Below are positions 39,310 through 47,898 of a stretch of DNA of 64,000 nucleotides, in pieces (position 1 is the first letter of the stretch; every line of letters begins with the position of its first letter). Source of the stretch: Clostridiales bacterium. GTDB taxonomy: Bacteria; Bacillota; Clostridia; Lachnospirales; Lachnospiraceae. Both the position numbers and the translations under genes were made by a program. The notes beneath the pieces were generated by a model, which worked only from the letters and a program-made list of their open reading frames with translations, searched no databases and was not told where the DNA came from. Location: the NCBI GenBank assembly GCA_018376135.1, contig JAHABX010000018.1, forward strand, positions 1 through 64,000, given 5' to 3'.

Positions 39310-40713
39310 ATGTCAGTACGAGTACAGATACAAAGATTTGGAAGTAAATTAAGTAATATGGTCATCCCCAATCTTGGAGCGTTTATTGCATGGGGACTCC
39401 TGACCGCAGTTGGTATTGCACTTGATAATGAAATGATGCGCAGTTTTATTACTCCTATGCTGAATTATCTGCTGCCGATTCTGATCGCGTTTGCAGGCGG
39501 TAAGATGGTATATGATTACAGGGGCGGAGTTATTGCAACGATCGCGACGATTGGAGTTATCATTGGTGCGGATGTAACCATGTTTATCGGTGCTATGATC
39601 CTCGGACCTCTCTCCGCATGGATTTTGAAGCAGTTTGATAAAATGCTGGATCAAAAGATTCCAATGGGGTTTGAGCTATTGGTCAATAACTATTCAATCG
39701 GAATCATAGGAGCACTGCTCGGTGTGTTTGGCTGTGTGGTTTTGGGACCGGCAATCTCTTCTCTGACGGTTGTATTTGCAGGCGGTGTGGATGCTCTGGT
39801 ACAGAATGGACTTCTTCCTTTGACTGCGATCCTGATAGAGCCGGCAAAGGTATTGTTTTTGAACAATGCAATTGGACAGGGTATTCTGACTCCTATGGGT
39901 ACGACTCAGCTTGGTGAGATCGGAAAATCCGTACTGTTTCTTCTGGAGAGTAATCCGGGACCTGGAATGGGAATCCTGCTTGCCTATATGTTATTTGGTA
40001 AAGGAACCTCCAAGTCTTCTGCATGGGGAGCCTCTCTGATCCATATGTTCGGCGGAATCCACGAGATTTATTTCCCGTTTGTGCTGATGAACCCGATCCT
40101 GATCCTTCCGCTGATCGTAGGCGGAGCTGTTGGTACCTTTATGTTTAATCTGCTGGATGTAGGACTGGTAGGAGTTGCATCACCGGGAAGTATTATTTCT
40201 ATTATGATGATGTCCTATCCGGGAGACCGCTTGAATATCTGTCTTGCAATTTTACTGGCATGTGCGGCAACCTTTATCATAGCAATTCCGTTTGTAAAAC
40301 GTGACAATAAGGATGATGCTTCTCTGAAAGAAGCGGCAGAGCAGATGAACGAGCTGAAAGGCAAGAAGAGCCGGATTTCAGCGGTATTTGAAGCGGATGA
40401 GAAGAGCTTTGATTTTGCTTCCGTAACCCGTATTGCATATGCATGTGATGCCGGAATCGGTTCCTCAGCAATGGGTGCGACGGTTCTTCAGAAGAAATGT
40501 AAAGCGGCAGGACTGGAGGACATCAAAGTATTCCATATTGCCATTGAAAATCTGCCCACAGACTGTCAGGTGGTTGTAACACAGGAACTCCTGCTTGACC
40601 GTGCAAAGGCTGCCCAGAAGGATGCATATTGTATCGCGGTAACAGACTTTATAAATGCGCCGCAATATGATGAGCTGATTGAAAAAATCCGTAAGGCACG
40701 TGGACTTTCATAG
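39310..40713 (+). CDS. PTS EIICB component, mannitol family
   Basis: A 467-residue membrane permease with an attached IIB domain. The IIC part shows mannitol-family features: KLSNMVIPNLGAFIAWGL, LVNNYSIGIIGALLG, and GGIHEIYFPFVLMNP with the substrate-site Glu. The C-terminal IIB carries the phospho-Cys in IAYACDAGIGSSAMGATVL. ATG 39310 follows a GGGGGG run; the ORF reading from 39286 has none. The neighbours (Gfo/Idh dehydrogenase, HAD phosphatase, no mtlD) argue against plain mannitol as the substrate. Confidence 0.9.
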   Translation: MSVRVQIQRFGSKLSNMVIPNLGAFIAWGLLTAVGIALDNEMMRSFITPMLNYLLPILIAFAGGKMVYDYRGGVIATIATIGVIIGADVTMFIGAMILGPLSAWILKQFDKMLDQKIPMGFELLVNNYSIGIIGALLGVFGCVVLGPAISSLTVVFAGGVDALVQNGLLPLTAILIEPAKVLFLNNAIGQGILTPMGTTQLGEIGKSVLFLLESNPGPGMGILLAYMLFGKGTSKSSAWGASLIHMFGGIHEIYFPFVLMNPILILPLIVGGAVGTFMFNLLDVGLVGVASPGSIISIMMMSYPGDRLNICLAILLACAATFIIAIPFVKRDNKDDASLKEAAEQMNELKGKKSRISAVFEADEKSFDFASVTRIAYACDAGIGSSAMGATVLQKKCKAAGLEDIKVFHIAIENLPTDCQVVVTQELLLDRAKAAQKDAYCIAVTDFINAPQYDELIEKIRKARGLS

Positions 40714-40722
40714 GTTCCCCTG

Positions 40723-40766
40723 AGACAATGCTGCTATAAAGAAATGAGGCGGCATTGTCTCTGTTT
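40723..40766 (+). terminator. Intercistronic hairpin after EIICB
   Basis: GAGACAATGC-TGC pairs with GCGGCATTGTCTC (one G-T pair) across a 14-nt loop, followed by TGTTTT. It may attenuate the downstream HAD and EIIA genes. Confidence 0.75.
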
Positions 40767-40787
40767 TAAAATAAAGGTGGAAGATGT

Positions 40788-41435
40788 ATGCTGAAAACAA
40801 TTATAATGGACTTTGATGGTCTGATCGTGGATACAGAGAAGGTATGGTATCAGATCTATGTGGAATGGTTCCGAATACAGAAGGGATATGAACTTTCGGT
40901 ACAGGAATTTCTTACTTGCGTTGGTTCTAATGCGGAAGCTTTGTTCCAAAAACTGGATGAAAAGGGGATTCATGTAGACAGGGAGATTTTTGTCCGCGAC
41001 ACACAGCAGCGTTTTATCGAAGAAAGCAGCCGGCTTCCGGCAAAAGAAGGCGTGGAGGGATTTTTAAAGGCTGCAAGAGAGCTGGGATTGTCGGTGGCGC
41101 TTGCGACCTCTTCGGGACGTAAAAAGCCGTCCATGCATCTGGAACGGCTGGAGCTGATGAAGTATTTTGATCTGCTGGTGACGGCAGAAGACGTGGAGAA
41201 TATCAAGCCGGAACCGGATCTGTTTTTCAAGGCGGCGGAGAAAATGCATTCTGCACCGGAGGAGTGTCTGGTTGTGGAAGATTCGCTGAATGGTCTGAAG
41301 GCAGGGATCAATGCAAATATGAAGGTTCTGGTTGTGCCCAATGATGTAACGAAGTATTGTACATTTGAGGGGCAGTATCGGAAGGCAGATTCACTGGCAC
41401 AGGTAAACGTGGCGGAATTGATTGCAGACTTTTAG
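40788..41435 (+). CDS. HAD-superfamily phosphatase, beta-phosphoglucomutase-like
   Basis: A 215-residue HAD hydrolase with a helical cap. Motif I is MDFDGLIVDTEKVW (both Asp), motif II ATSSGRKK, motif III Lys in NIKPEPDLFFKA, motif IV VVEDSLNGLKAG. It belongs to the subgroup of sugar phosphatases and phosphoglucomutases. Lying between PTS EIICB and EIIA genes, it may dephosphorylate or isomerise the imported phosphosugar. Substrate unknown. Confidence 0.88.
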   Translation: MLKTIIMDFDGLIVDTEKVWYQIYVEWFRIQKGYELSVQEFLTCVGSNAEALFQKLDEKGIHVDREIFVRDTQQRFIEESSRLPAKEGVEGFLKAARELGLSVALATSSGRKKPSMHLERLELMKYFDLLVTAEDVENIKPEPDLFFKAAEKMHSAPEECLVVEDSLNGLKAGINANMKVLVVPNDVTKYCTFEGQYRKADSLAQVNVAELIADF

Positions 41436-41447
41436 GAGGGAACAGGA

Positions 41448-41885
41448 ATGTTATTGGAGACAGTTTCGGCGAAGGATGTACAGATTGGACTGAAAGCAGA
41501 GGACTGGGAGGATGCTGTGAGAAAGGCGGCGGCGCCTCTGGTGGAAGATGGAGCGATTGAACAGAGTTATGTGGAGGGAATCGTGGAATCTGTCCATAAG
41601 AATGGACCGTACTTTGTGATCAGTAAGGGGTTTGCGCTGGCACATGCCCGACCGGAATGTGGGGCAAATCGTCTTGCTTTGAATTTTACGACTTTGAATC
41701 CTCCGATTCCTTTTCATGCGGGGGCAAATGACCCTGTCAGTCTGATTATTACACTGGCTGCTACCGATCCGGACAGTCATATTGATCTTCTGGGAGAGCT
41801 GGCGGAGGTACTGATGGACGATGATCGTATGGAGCGGATGTTCCTTGCGAAAACACCGGAAGAGTTTTGTGAGATTCTTGGTTAA
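41448..41885 (+). CDS. PTS EIIA component, mannitol/fructose type
   Basis: A 145-residue phosphocarrier. The phosphorylatable His lies in SKGFALAHARPECGAN, the standard EIIA(Mtl/Fru) motif, and LGELAEVLMDDDRMERM follows. It relays phosphate from HPr to the IIB domain of the EIICB protein 0.7 kb upstream. It begins 12 bp after the HAD gene behind GGAGGG and is the last gene of the locus. Confidence 0.92.
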   Translation: MLLETVSAKDVQIGLKAEDWEDAVRKAAAPLVEDGAIEQSYVEGIVESVHKNGPYFVISKGFALAHARPECGANRLALNFTTLNPPIPFHAGANDPVSLIITLAATDPDSHIDLLGELAEVLMDDDRMERMFLAKTPEEFCEILG

Positions 41886-41930
41886 ACAGGGAGCTGAGAT
41901 ATTCATGTCATCTTCTGTATAGAATAAAAC

Positions 41931-41972
41931 GGGATCATCTGTTGGTATAGTCCAAAGATGATCCCTGTTTTT
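41931..41972. terminator. Bidirectional terminator between EIIA and coaBC
   Basis: GGGATCATCT, a 15-nt loop, AGATGATCCC, with AAAAC upstream and TGTTTTTAA downstream. It serves both convergent transcripts. Confidence 0.92.
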
Positions 41973-41979
41973 AATCGGA

Positions 41980-43179
41980 TTATTTATGACATTGACAAGA
42001 AAAGATCTGGTTCAGAATCTGGTGAGCGACTTCGTCCTTGCTCAGGACCGGCAGCTCCCGAACCATATCTGCTGTGATCAAAGTGACCACATTGGTATCG
42101 GTGCCGAATCCGGCTCCGTCGGTCTTTAAATTATTTGCCACGATCATATCTACGTTTTTCCTTACAAGCTTTTCCTGAGAATTCTGCAGCATATTCTGAG
42201 TCTCCATGGAGAATCCGCAGAGAAACTGTCCCTCCTGCTTATGTTCTCCCAGATATTTCAGAATATCCTTTGTCCGTCTGAGGGGAATGCTCATATCCCC
42301 GTCCTTTTTCTTCATTTTCTCATCACTGACCGTGGCAGGCGTGTAATCTGCCACAGCTGCCGCCTTGATAATGGCGTCCTGTTCATCTGCCAGGGAGGTG
42401 ACGGCCTGGAACATATCCTCCGCAGACCGGATTGGGATGATTTTGACAAATGGGGGCGGAGCAATGCTTACCGGACCGGATACCAGCGTCACATCTGCAC
42501 CTCTGAGCATGGCGGCTCTTGCGATGGCATATCCCATCTTTCCGGTGGAGTGGTTCGTGATGACACGGACCGGATCGATGGATTCCTGGGTGGGTCCTGC
42601 GGTGACAAGTACCTTTTTGCCGGCCAGATCCTTTTCAAATGCCAGTTCCCTTAAAATATAGGAAAGCAGCACGTCGGGCTCCGGCATCTTCCCGGCCCCG
42701 GTATCCCCACATGCCAGATAGCCGCTGGCAGGTTCGATGATCTCATAACCATATTGCTTCAGGGCGTTCAGATTATCCTGAAGGATCGGATTTTCATACA
42801 TGGCAGTATTCATGGCTGGAGAGACGAGCTTTTTGCATCTGCATGCCATCAGAGTTGTGGTCAGCATATCGTCTGCAATGCCGTGAGAGAGCTTCCCGAT
42901 CACATTGGCAGAGGCAGGAGCAATCAGCGCCAGATCCGCCCGTTTGGCAACAGAGACATGCTCCACCTGAAAAGAAAAATTCCGGTCAAAGGTGTCGATC
43001 AGGCATTTATTTCCGGTAAGTGTCTCGAAGGTGACCGGAGTGATGAAGTTGGCGGCATTTGCCGTCATGATGACCTGTACATCGCAGTGCAGTTTTTTCA
43101 GAGCGCTGGCAAGCGATGCAATTTTGTATGCGGCAATGCTTCCGGTCACACCCAGAATTACAAATTTATCCTTTAACAT
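41980..43179 (-). CDS. coaBC: Phosphopantothenoylcysteine decarboxylase / phosphopantothenate-cysteine ligase
   Basis: Bifunctional coenzyme A enzyme, 399 residues. The N-terminal CoaC flavoprotein (ILGVTGSIAAYKIASLASALK, APASANVIGKLSHGIADDML, PAMNTAMYENP) decarboxylates phosphopantothenoylcysteine. The C-terminal CoaB part (VLVTAGPTQESIDPVRVITNHSTGKMG, KAAAVADYTPATVSDEKMKKKDGD) makes it from 4'-phosphopantothenate, Cys and CTP. It is divergent from coaX, which makes the substrate two steps earlier, so the two CoA genes share one control region. Confidence 0.96.
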   Translation of the reverse strand: MLKDKFVILGVTGSIAAYKIASLASALKKLHCDVQVIMTANAANFITPVTFETLTGNKCLIDTFDRNFSFQVEHVSVAKRADLALIAPASANVIGKLSHGIADDMLTTTLMACRCKKLVSPAMNTAMYENPILQDNLNALKQYGYEIIEPASGYLACGDTGAGKMPEPDVLLSYILRELAFEKDLAGKKVLVTAGPTQESIDPVRVITNHSTGKMGYAIARAAMLRGADVTLVSGPVSIAPPPFVKIIPIRSAEDMFQAVTSLADEQDAIIKAAAVADYTPATVSDEKMKKKDGDMSIPLRRTKDILKYLGEHKQEGQFLCGFSMETQNMLQNSQEKLVRKNVDMIVANNLKTDGAGFGTDTNVVTLITADMVRELPVLSKDEVAHQILNQIFSCQCHK

Positions 43180-43238
43180 AAATGTCCTCCAAAATCGTTT
43201 GTGTATTGTGAAAAGTATACCACAAGGAGAAAAAGTAT

Positions 43239-43246
43239 GCTATACT
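43239..43246 (+). promoter_or_regulatory. Extended -10 promoter for coaX
   Basis: TG-C-TATACT (43238-43246 region), an extended -10 element without a clear -35 box. On the opposite strand TATACT within GTGGTATACTTTTC (about 43215-43221) could serve coaBC. Confidence 0.5.
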
Positions 43247-43334
43247 ATGGGCGCAGAAAACAGCGTCAGGTGTGATTCGACAGAAAATGTACCGGAGCAC
43301 CTGTGTGATTCCTATGAAAAATGAGGTTGAAAAT

Positions 43335-44099
43335 ATGATTTTAGCAGTTGATATTGGAAATACAAATATTGTGGTAGGATGTATTGATGGCGAGAAGATC
43401 TGTTTTGTGGAGCGGCTGTCAACGGTGTCCACAAGAACGGAGCTGGAATATGCCATCAGCTTCAAGAATGTGCTGGAGCTGTATGGAATTCCATCTTCCA
43501 GTCTGGAAGGCGGGATCATCTCATCGGTTGTTCCTCCGATTACCAGTATAGTAAGACGTTCTGTGGAGAAGGTACTGGGGAAGGACGTGATGGTGGTAGG
43601 ACCCGGAGTGAAGACCGGGCTGAATATTTTGATGGATAATCCCCGTGAAGTGGGAAGTGACCGTATCGTTAACGCAGTGGCTGTGGTGCATGAGTATCCG
43701 GTTCCGGCGGCGATCATTGATATGGGAACGGCAACCACGATCTGTGTGGTAGACGACAGGAAGAATTATATTGGCGGCGCGATCATTCCGGGTGTGCGTA
43801 TTTCGGCGGATACCCTGACTGCAAGAACGGCTCAGCTTCCGAAGATCAGTATTGAACCGCCTGCGAAGCTGATTGGCAAAAATACAGTAGACTGTATGAA
43901 GAGTGGTGTGTTCTACGGAAATGCGGCTCTGATCGACGGGATGCTGGATCGGATGGAAGAGGAGATGGGACAGAAGCTGACCGTGATCGCCACGGGTGGG
44001 CTGGCAAAGGCTCTGATTCCTCATTGCCGGCATGATATCCTGTTGGATGACGCGCTGCTTCTGAAGGGGCTGAAGATTATATACGAGAAGAACCTGTAA
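43335..44099 (+). CDS. coaX: Type III pantothenate kinase
   Basis: First committed step of CoA synthesis, 254 residues, ASKHA fold. Motifs: LAVDIGNTNIVVG (phosphate loop), GPGVKTGLNILMDNPREVGSDRIVNAV, and AAIIDMGTATTICVVD. ATG 43335 follows GAGG and matches the invariant start MILAVDIGNT; the 21 extra codons upstream are unlikely to be translated. It is divergent from coaBC. Confidence 0.95.
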   Translation: MILAVDIGNTNIVVGCIDGEKICFVERLSTVSTRTELEYAISFKNVLELYGIPSSSLEGGIISSVVPPITSIVRRSVEKVLGKDVMVVGPGVKTGLNILMDNPREVGSDRIVNAVAVVHEYPVPAAIIDMGTATTICVVDDRKNYIGGAIIPGVRISADTLTARTAQLPKISIEPPAKLIGKNTVDCMKSGVFYGNAALIDGMLDRMEEEMGQKLTVIATGGLAKALIPHCRHDILLDDALLLKGLKIIYEKNL

Positions 44100-44112
44100 T
44101 AAGTATAAGAAA

Positions 44113-44157
44113 GCTGGATCGTGCTGTGGTGGATAAAAGCTGCCACAGCATGATCCG
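44113..44157 (+). terminator. Terminator after coaX
   Basis: GGATC-G-TGCTGTGG, 13-nt loop, CCACAGCA-T-GATCC, then a weak CTGTTTCAT tail. The rest of the gap to 44326 shows no feature. Confidence 0.65.
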
Positions 44158-44325
44158 CTGTTTCATAAGATTGGTTTCATCTATACAAAATTTATAAAAC
44201 GGTTGCATTTTGAAATACTATATGCTAAACTATGTCTATAGATACATCTGTTTCACATCTGACCGTCTCGGTCTGATTATCCCATAAGGAACAGACCGGT
44301 TCCTGAAAAAGCGGTCAGTATAAAA

Positions 44326-45147
44326 GTGAAGAAAGCATTACGTCAGTGGCATCCGCCGTTCTTGAACGCAATGCGCATTTGTCTGGAGGAGGATGCAGGT
44401 CATTATGAACTGATACCGGAGCTGGAGATGACCAGAAAACCTCTCCGCATGGATGCGCTGCTTGTGAAGACGGAGGACAGATATGAGATGAAGGGCAGTC
44501 TCGGAAGACTGTTCCGAAAATATAATATATTAGAATACAAAGGCTACGGAGATTATCTGAGTATTGATGATTATTATAAGGGTTTTTCCTATGCACTGCT
44601 GTATAAGGCAGGTGTGGTGATTCCTGATAAGAGAAAGACAGAGCAGATACGTTTGGACGAGCTGACCCTGACCTTTGTGTGTTACCGGTATCCGAGAAAG
44701 CTGATGCATTATCTTTTGCAGGAGAAGAATTATAAAATTGAGGAAATAGATGCGGGAATCTACTGGATCCTGGGAGAACAGATCCCGGTACAGATCATTG
44801 TACAGAAGCATCTGAATAGTGTGGAATACAAGTGGCTTTCCAATCTGTCGGGGGAATTGACGGCAGTGGATTTTGAAGCATTGGTGAGAGAAGCGGACAG
44901 TCATACAAGTGATGTATTCCGGGATGAACTGATCCAGTTTTTGCTGGAGAGCAATGAGAGATTGAAGGAGGATGAGGATATGTGTCAATTTGCAGAGGGA
45001 TTAAGAAATGAAGGACGAAGTGAAGGCGAGAGCTATTTTGCAAAGCTGGCGGGATTGCTGCTGGAGGATTCCCGGATAAAGGATCTGCAGGAGGCGGTAG
45101 CTGATATTGAATTTCGTAAAAAGCTGTATAAAGAGTATGGAATGTAA
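44326..45147 (+). CDS. Rpn/PD-(D/E)XK nuclease-like protein
   Basis: A 273-residue protein. The N-terminal half shows a PD-(D/E)XK-like pattern: Asp in PLRMDALLVK, then GRLFRKYNILEYKGYGDYL with the E-x-K pair in LEYKG, and SIDDYYKGFSYALLYKAG. The tail (DEDMCQFAEGLRNEGRSEGESYF, DIEFRKKLYKEYGM) parallels the C-termini of the Rpn-type ORFs at 2-689. The start is taken as GTG 44326, with no clear ribosome site. Rpn relatives promote RecA-independent recombination in E. coli; this branch is common in Lachnospiraceae and its role is not established. Confidence 0.75.
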   Translation: MKKALRQWHPPFLNAMRICLEEDAGHYELIPELEMTRKPLRMDALLVKTEDRYEMKGSLGRLFRKYNILEYKGYGDYLSIDDYYKGFSYALLYKAGVVIPDKRKTEQIRLDELTLTFVCYRYPRKLMHYLLQEKNYKIEEIDAGIYWILGEQIPVQIIVQKHLNSVEYKWLSNLSGELTAVDFEALVREADSHTSDVFRDELIQFLLESNERLKEDEDMCQFAEGLRNEGRSEGESYFAKLAGLLLEDSRIKDLQEAVADIEFRKKLYKEYGM

Positions 45148-45148
45148 A

Positions 45149-45188
45149 AAAAAGGGGAGATACCTGACGGTCAGGTTCTTCCCTTTCT
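45149..45188. terminator. Bidirectional terminator
   Basis: GGGGAGATACCTGA-CGG-TCAGGTTCTTCCC with an A-run before and TTTCT after, between the Rpn-type gene and convergent arcC. Confidence 0.8.
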
Positions 45189-45200
45189 GTGAGCTGCGTA

Positions 45201-46130
45201 CTATTTAATAATGGTTCCGGCTTTTTCTTCCAGTGCGGCTTTGGCATCGTCAAGATCAGCGATTACAGTGACGCGGCCAGGTTTCCCAGATACAAAGGAT
45301 ACGGCTGCAACGACCTTTGGAAGGATAGAAGTCTCCGGGAACTGTCCCTCAGCGATATAGCTCTTTGCCTTGTCAACACTTATGGTGTCCAGCGGCTGGC
45401 AGTTATCTTTGCCGTAATTCAGATAGAGCTTCTCCTCTCCGGTCAGGAGCAGGAGCATATCTGCATCCAGAAGTTCTGCCAGCTTACCGCTTGCAAGATC
45501 CTTTTCGATAACGGCACTTGCGCCTTTTAAGCGGTTGCCCTGTTTGAGAACCGGGATTCCGCCGCCGCCGCATGCGATGACGATCTGTCCTGCATCAGAC
45601 AAGGTGCGGATTGCATCGATCTCAACAATATCTTCCGGCTTTGGTGCGGAGACAATGCGGCGGTAACCATCGTCGGTCCTGGTTGCGTAGTTGCCTTTCT
45701 CTTCTTCCATATCAGCTTCTTCCTTTGTCATGACACGACCGATCACTTTTACCGGTTTATAGAAAGAATCATCATAAGGATTCACAATAACCTGAGTAAG
45801 GATGGTCGTAACCGGATGATAGATACCGCGGTTCAAAAGTTCCTCACGAATGGCATTCTGAAGATCATAGCCGATATAACCCTGGCTCATGGCAGAGCAG
45901 ACGGACATGGGTGCAAATGTATATCCGGGATGCTGTTTGCCGAATTCATTCATGGCAGTGTGAATCATACCCACCTGTGGAGCATTACTGTGGGAGATGA
46001 CGACCTGGCAGTCAGCTTCTACAAGGTCAGCGATAGCCTTTGCAGCGGATTTAACGGCGGTCTTTTGTTCCGGCAGGGTAGTTCCAAGCGCTTTGTGCCC
46101 GAGGGCAACGACAACTTTTTTCTTGCTCAT
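45201..46130 (-). CDS. arcC: Carbamate kinase
   Basis: Makes ATP from carbamoyl phosphate (or the reverse), 309 residues. Motifs: QVVISHSNAPQVGMIHTAMNEF, MSVCSAMSQGYIGYDLQNAI, QIVIACGGGGIPVL and ILPKVVAAVSFV. The first loop reads VVVALGHKALGTTLPEQ instead of the common GGNAL, a variant I associate with a clostridial subgroup. There is no arcA, arcB or ureidoglycolate/oxamate gene next to it, so its carbamoyl-phosphate source is not clear. It is divergent from murE. Confidence 0.92.
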   Translation of the reverse strand: MSKKKVVVALGHKALGTTLPEQKTAVKSAAKAIADLVEADCQVVISHSNAPQVGMIHTAMNEFGKQHPGYTFAPMSVCSAMSQGYIGYDLQNAIREELLNRGIYHPVTTILTQVIVNPYDDSFYKPVKVIGRVMTKEEADMEEEKGNYATRTDDGYRRIVSAPKPEDIVEIDAIRTLSDAGQIVIACGGGGIPVLKQGNRLKGASAVIEKDLASGKLAELLDADMLLLLTGEEKLYLNYGKDNCQPLDTISVDKAKSYIAEGQFPETSILPKVVAAVSFVSGKPGRVTVIADLDDAKAALEEKAGTIIK

Positions 46131-46217
46131 ATGTGTGCCTCATTTCTGAATATAATATGATGTTGGAGAAAAAGTGATTTTTCCCCTGGTTATTCGCAGT
46201 AACCAAATATACATTCT

Positions 46218-46269
46218 ATTATACGGTGTGTAAAGGAAAATTGCAAGACTTGCCTGAATGTGGTATACT
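46218..46269. promoter_or_regulatory. Divergent arcC and murE promoters sharing one -35 hexamer
   Basis: The self-complementary TTGCAA at 46241-46246 is a -35 box for both strands. On the minus strand 17 bp separate it from TATAAT (plus-strand ATTATA 46218-46223) toward arcC. On the plus strand 17 bp separate it from TATACT (46264-46269) toward murE. Both promoters are near-consensus, and one polymerase should exclude the other. Confidence 0.8.
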
Positions 46270-46361
46270 ACACGAAAGCAAAAAGCAGGGCGAAAGACTC
46301 ACCACAAACAAAAGCGTCGTGCCTGCACGTAAGCATATGTCTGTATAGAAGGAGGACCTTC

Positions 46362-47852
46362 ATGAAAACAATTGCAGGTTTACTGGAGAAATTAGATTAC
46401 CAGGTGATAAATGGTACACTGGAGGGAGAGATCAGTGAGCTGGTCTACGATTCCAGAAAGGTTACAGAGGATTGTATGTTTGTCTGCATCAAAGGTGCAG
46501 TCTATGACAGTCACGAACATGTGGAGGACATTACGGCAAAGGGTGCAAAGGTCATCGTGGCGGAAAAGAAGATTCCGGTTCCGGCTCATGTGACACTTGT
46601 TGTGGTTCCGGACAGCCGCTATGCGCTGTCTCTTTTATCAGCTGCATATTTTGATTATCCCGCGGAAAAGATGAAGGTGATCGGTATTACCGGAACGAAA
46701 GGAAAAACCACCACAACCTTTATGGTGAAGGAGATTCTGGAGCACGCAGGCTACAGGGTGGGGCTTATCGGAACGATTGAGACGGTTATCGGGGATACTC
46801 ATATTCCGTCCAATAATACGACGCCGGAATCGTATCTGGTACAGGAATATTTTGCACAGATGGTGGAAGCGGGCTGCCAGGTCTGTGTGATGGAGGTGTC
46901 TTCCCAGGGACTGATGATGCACCGGACAGCGGGGATTCCTTTTGAAATCGGTATTTTTACGAATCTGGCACCGGATCATATCGGTCCGAATGAGCATGCC
47001 AGCTTTGAGGAATATGCTTCCTGCAAAGGCATGCTGTTCCGTCAGTGCAGGATCGGTATTGTAAATATAGATGATGAAAATGTGGATGTGGTCATGCAGG
47101 GTCACACCTGTGAGCTGGAGACCATTGGTTTTTCGAAAAAAGCAGATTATTGTGCGTCGGAAGTGGAGCTGGTTGGAAGACCGGGATATCTGGGCGTCAG
47201 ATATCATGTATCCGGAAAGCTGGATATGGATGTGGAGATCGATGTACCGGGTAAATTCAGTGTGTATAACTCCCTGGTGGCAATCGCGGTGTGTGAACAT
47301 TTCAAGGTGTCAGAGGAGGATTTGAAGGAAGCGCTTCGGGTAGTAAAGACCAGGGGGCGGATCGAGATGATCAGGGTATCGGATGATTTTATTCTGATGA
47401 TCGATTATGCGCACAATGCCATGAGTCTTCAAAGTCTGCTGGAGACCCTGAAGGAATATGCCCCAAAGCGTCTGGTATGTGTTTTCGGATGCGGAGGCAA
47501 CCGATCCAGACTGCGTCGTTATGAGATGGGGGAGGTGTCCGGCAGGCTGGCAGATTTAACGGTCATTACTTCGGATAATCCGAGATTCGAGGAGCCCCAG
47601 GCGATCATAGATGACATTAAGACCGGGATGGAGAAGACGGACGGGGCATATGTGGAGATCATTGACCGTAAGGAAGCCATCCGCTATGTGATCGAGCATG
47701 GACAAAAGGGAGATGTGATCGTTCTGGCGGGAAAGGGTCATGAGGACTATCAGGAGATCAAAGGCGTCAAGTATCCTATGGATGAGAGGGTACTGATCCG
47801 TGAGGTCCTGGAGGAGCTGGACGCAGCTCGCGCAAGTTCGGCTCATTCATGA
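46362..47852 (+). CDS. murE: UDP-MurNAc-tripeptide ligase, meso-DAP type
   Basis: Adds the third residue of the peptidoglycan stem peptide, 496 residues. Visible: LVYDSRKVTEDCMFVCIKG (uridine site), ATP loop GITGTKGKTTTTFM, and DNPR in ITSDNPRFEEPQ, the motif selecting meso-diaminopimelate over lysine. ATG 46362 follows GGAGG; the frame also runs back to 46260 without a ribosome site. A 90-nt leader lies between promoter and start. It heads a long block of housekeeping genes but stands apart from other mur genes. Confidence 0.95.
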   Translation: MKTIAGLLEKLDYQVINGTLEGEISELVYDSRKVTEDCMFVCIKGAVYDSHEHVEDITAKGAKVIVAEKKIPVPAHVTLVVVPDSRYALSLLSAAYFDYPAEKMKVIGITGTKGKTTTTFMVKEILEHAGYRVGLIGTIETVIGDTHIPSNNTTPESYLVQEYFAQMVEAGCQVCVMEVSSQGLMMHRTAGIPFEIGIFTNLAPDHIGPNEHASFEEYASCKGMLFRQCRIGIVNIDDENVDVVMQGHTCELETIGFSKKADYCASEVELVGRPGYLGVRYHVSGKLDMDVEIDVPGKFSVYNSLVAIAVCEHFKVSEEDLKEALRVVKTRGRIEMIRVSDDFILMIDYAHNAMSLQSLLETLKEYAPKRLVCVFGCGGNRSRLRRYEMGEVSGRLADLTVITSDNPRFEEPQAIIDDIKTGMEKTDGAYVEIIDRKEAIRYVIEHGQKGDVIVLAGKGHEDYQEIKGVKYPMDERVLIREVLEELDAARASSAHS

Positions 47853-47898
47853 CTGCGTGACGGGACTTTTATAGTAATAGAGAGGGAACGGAGAGAAG

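Noticed and set aside
46270..46361. T-box or other riboswitch in the murE leader
   Set aside because: The 90-nt leader lacks T-box or other aptamer consensus elements and has no terminator.
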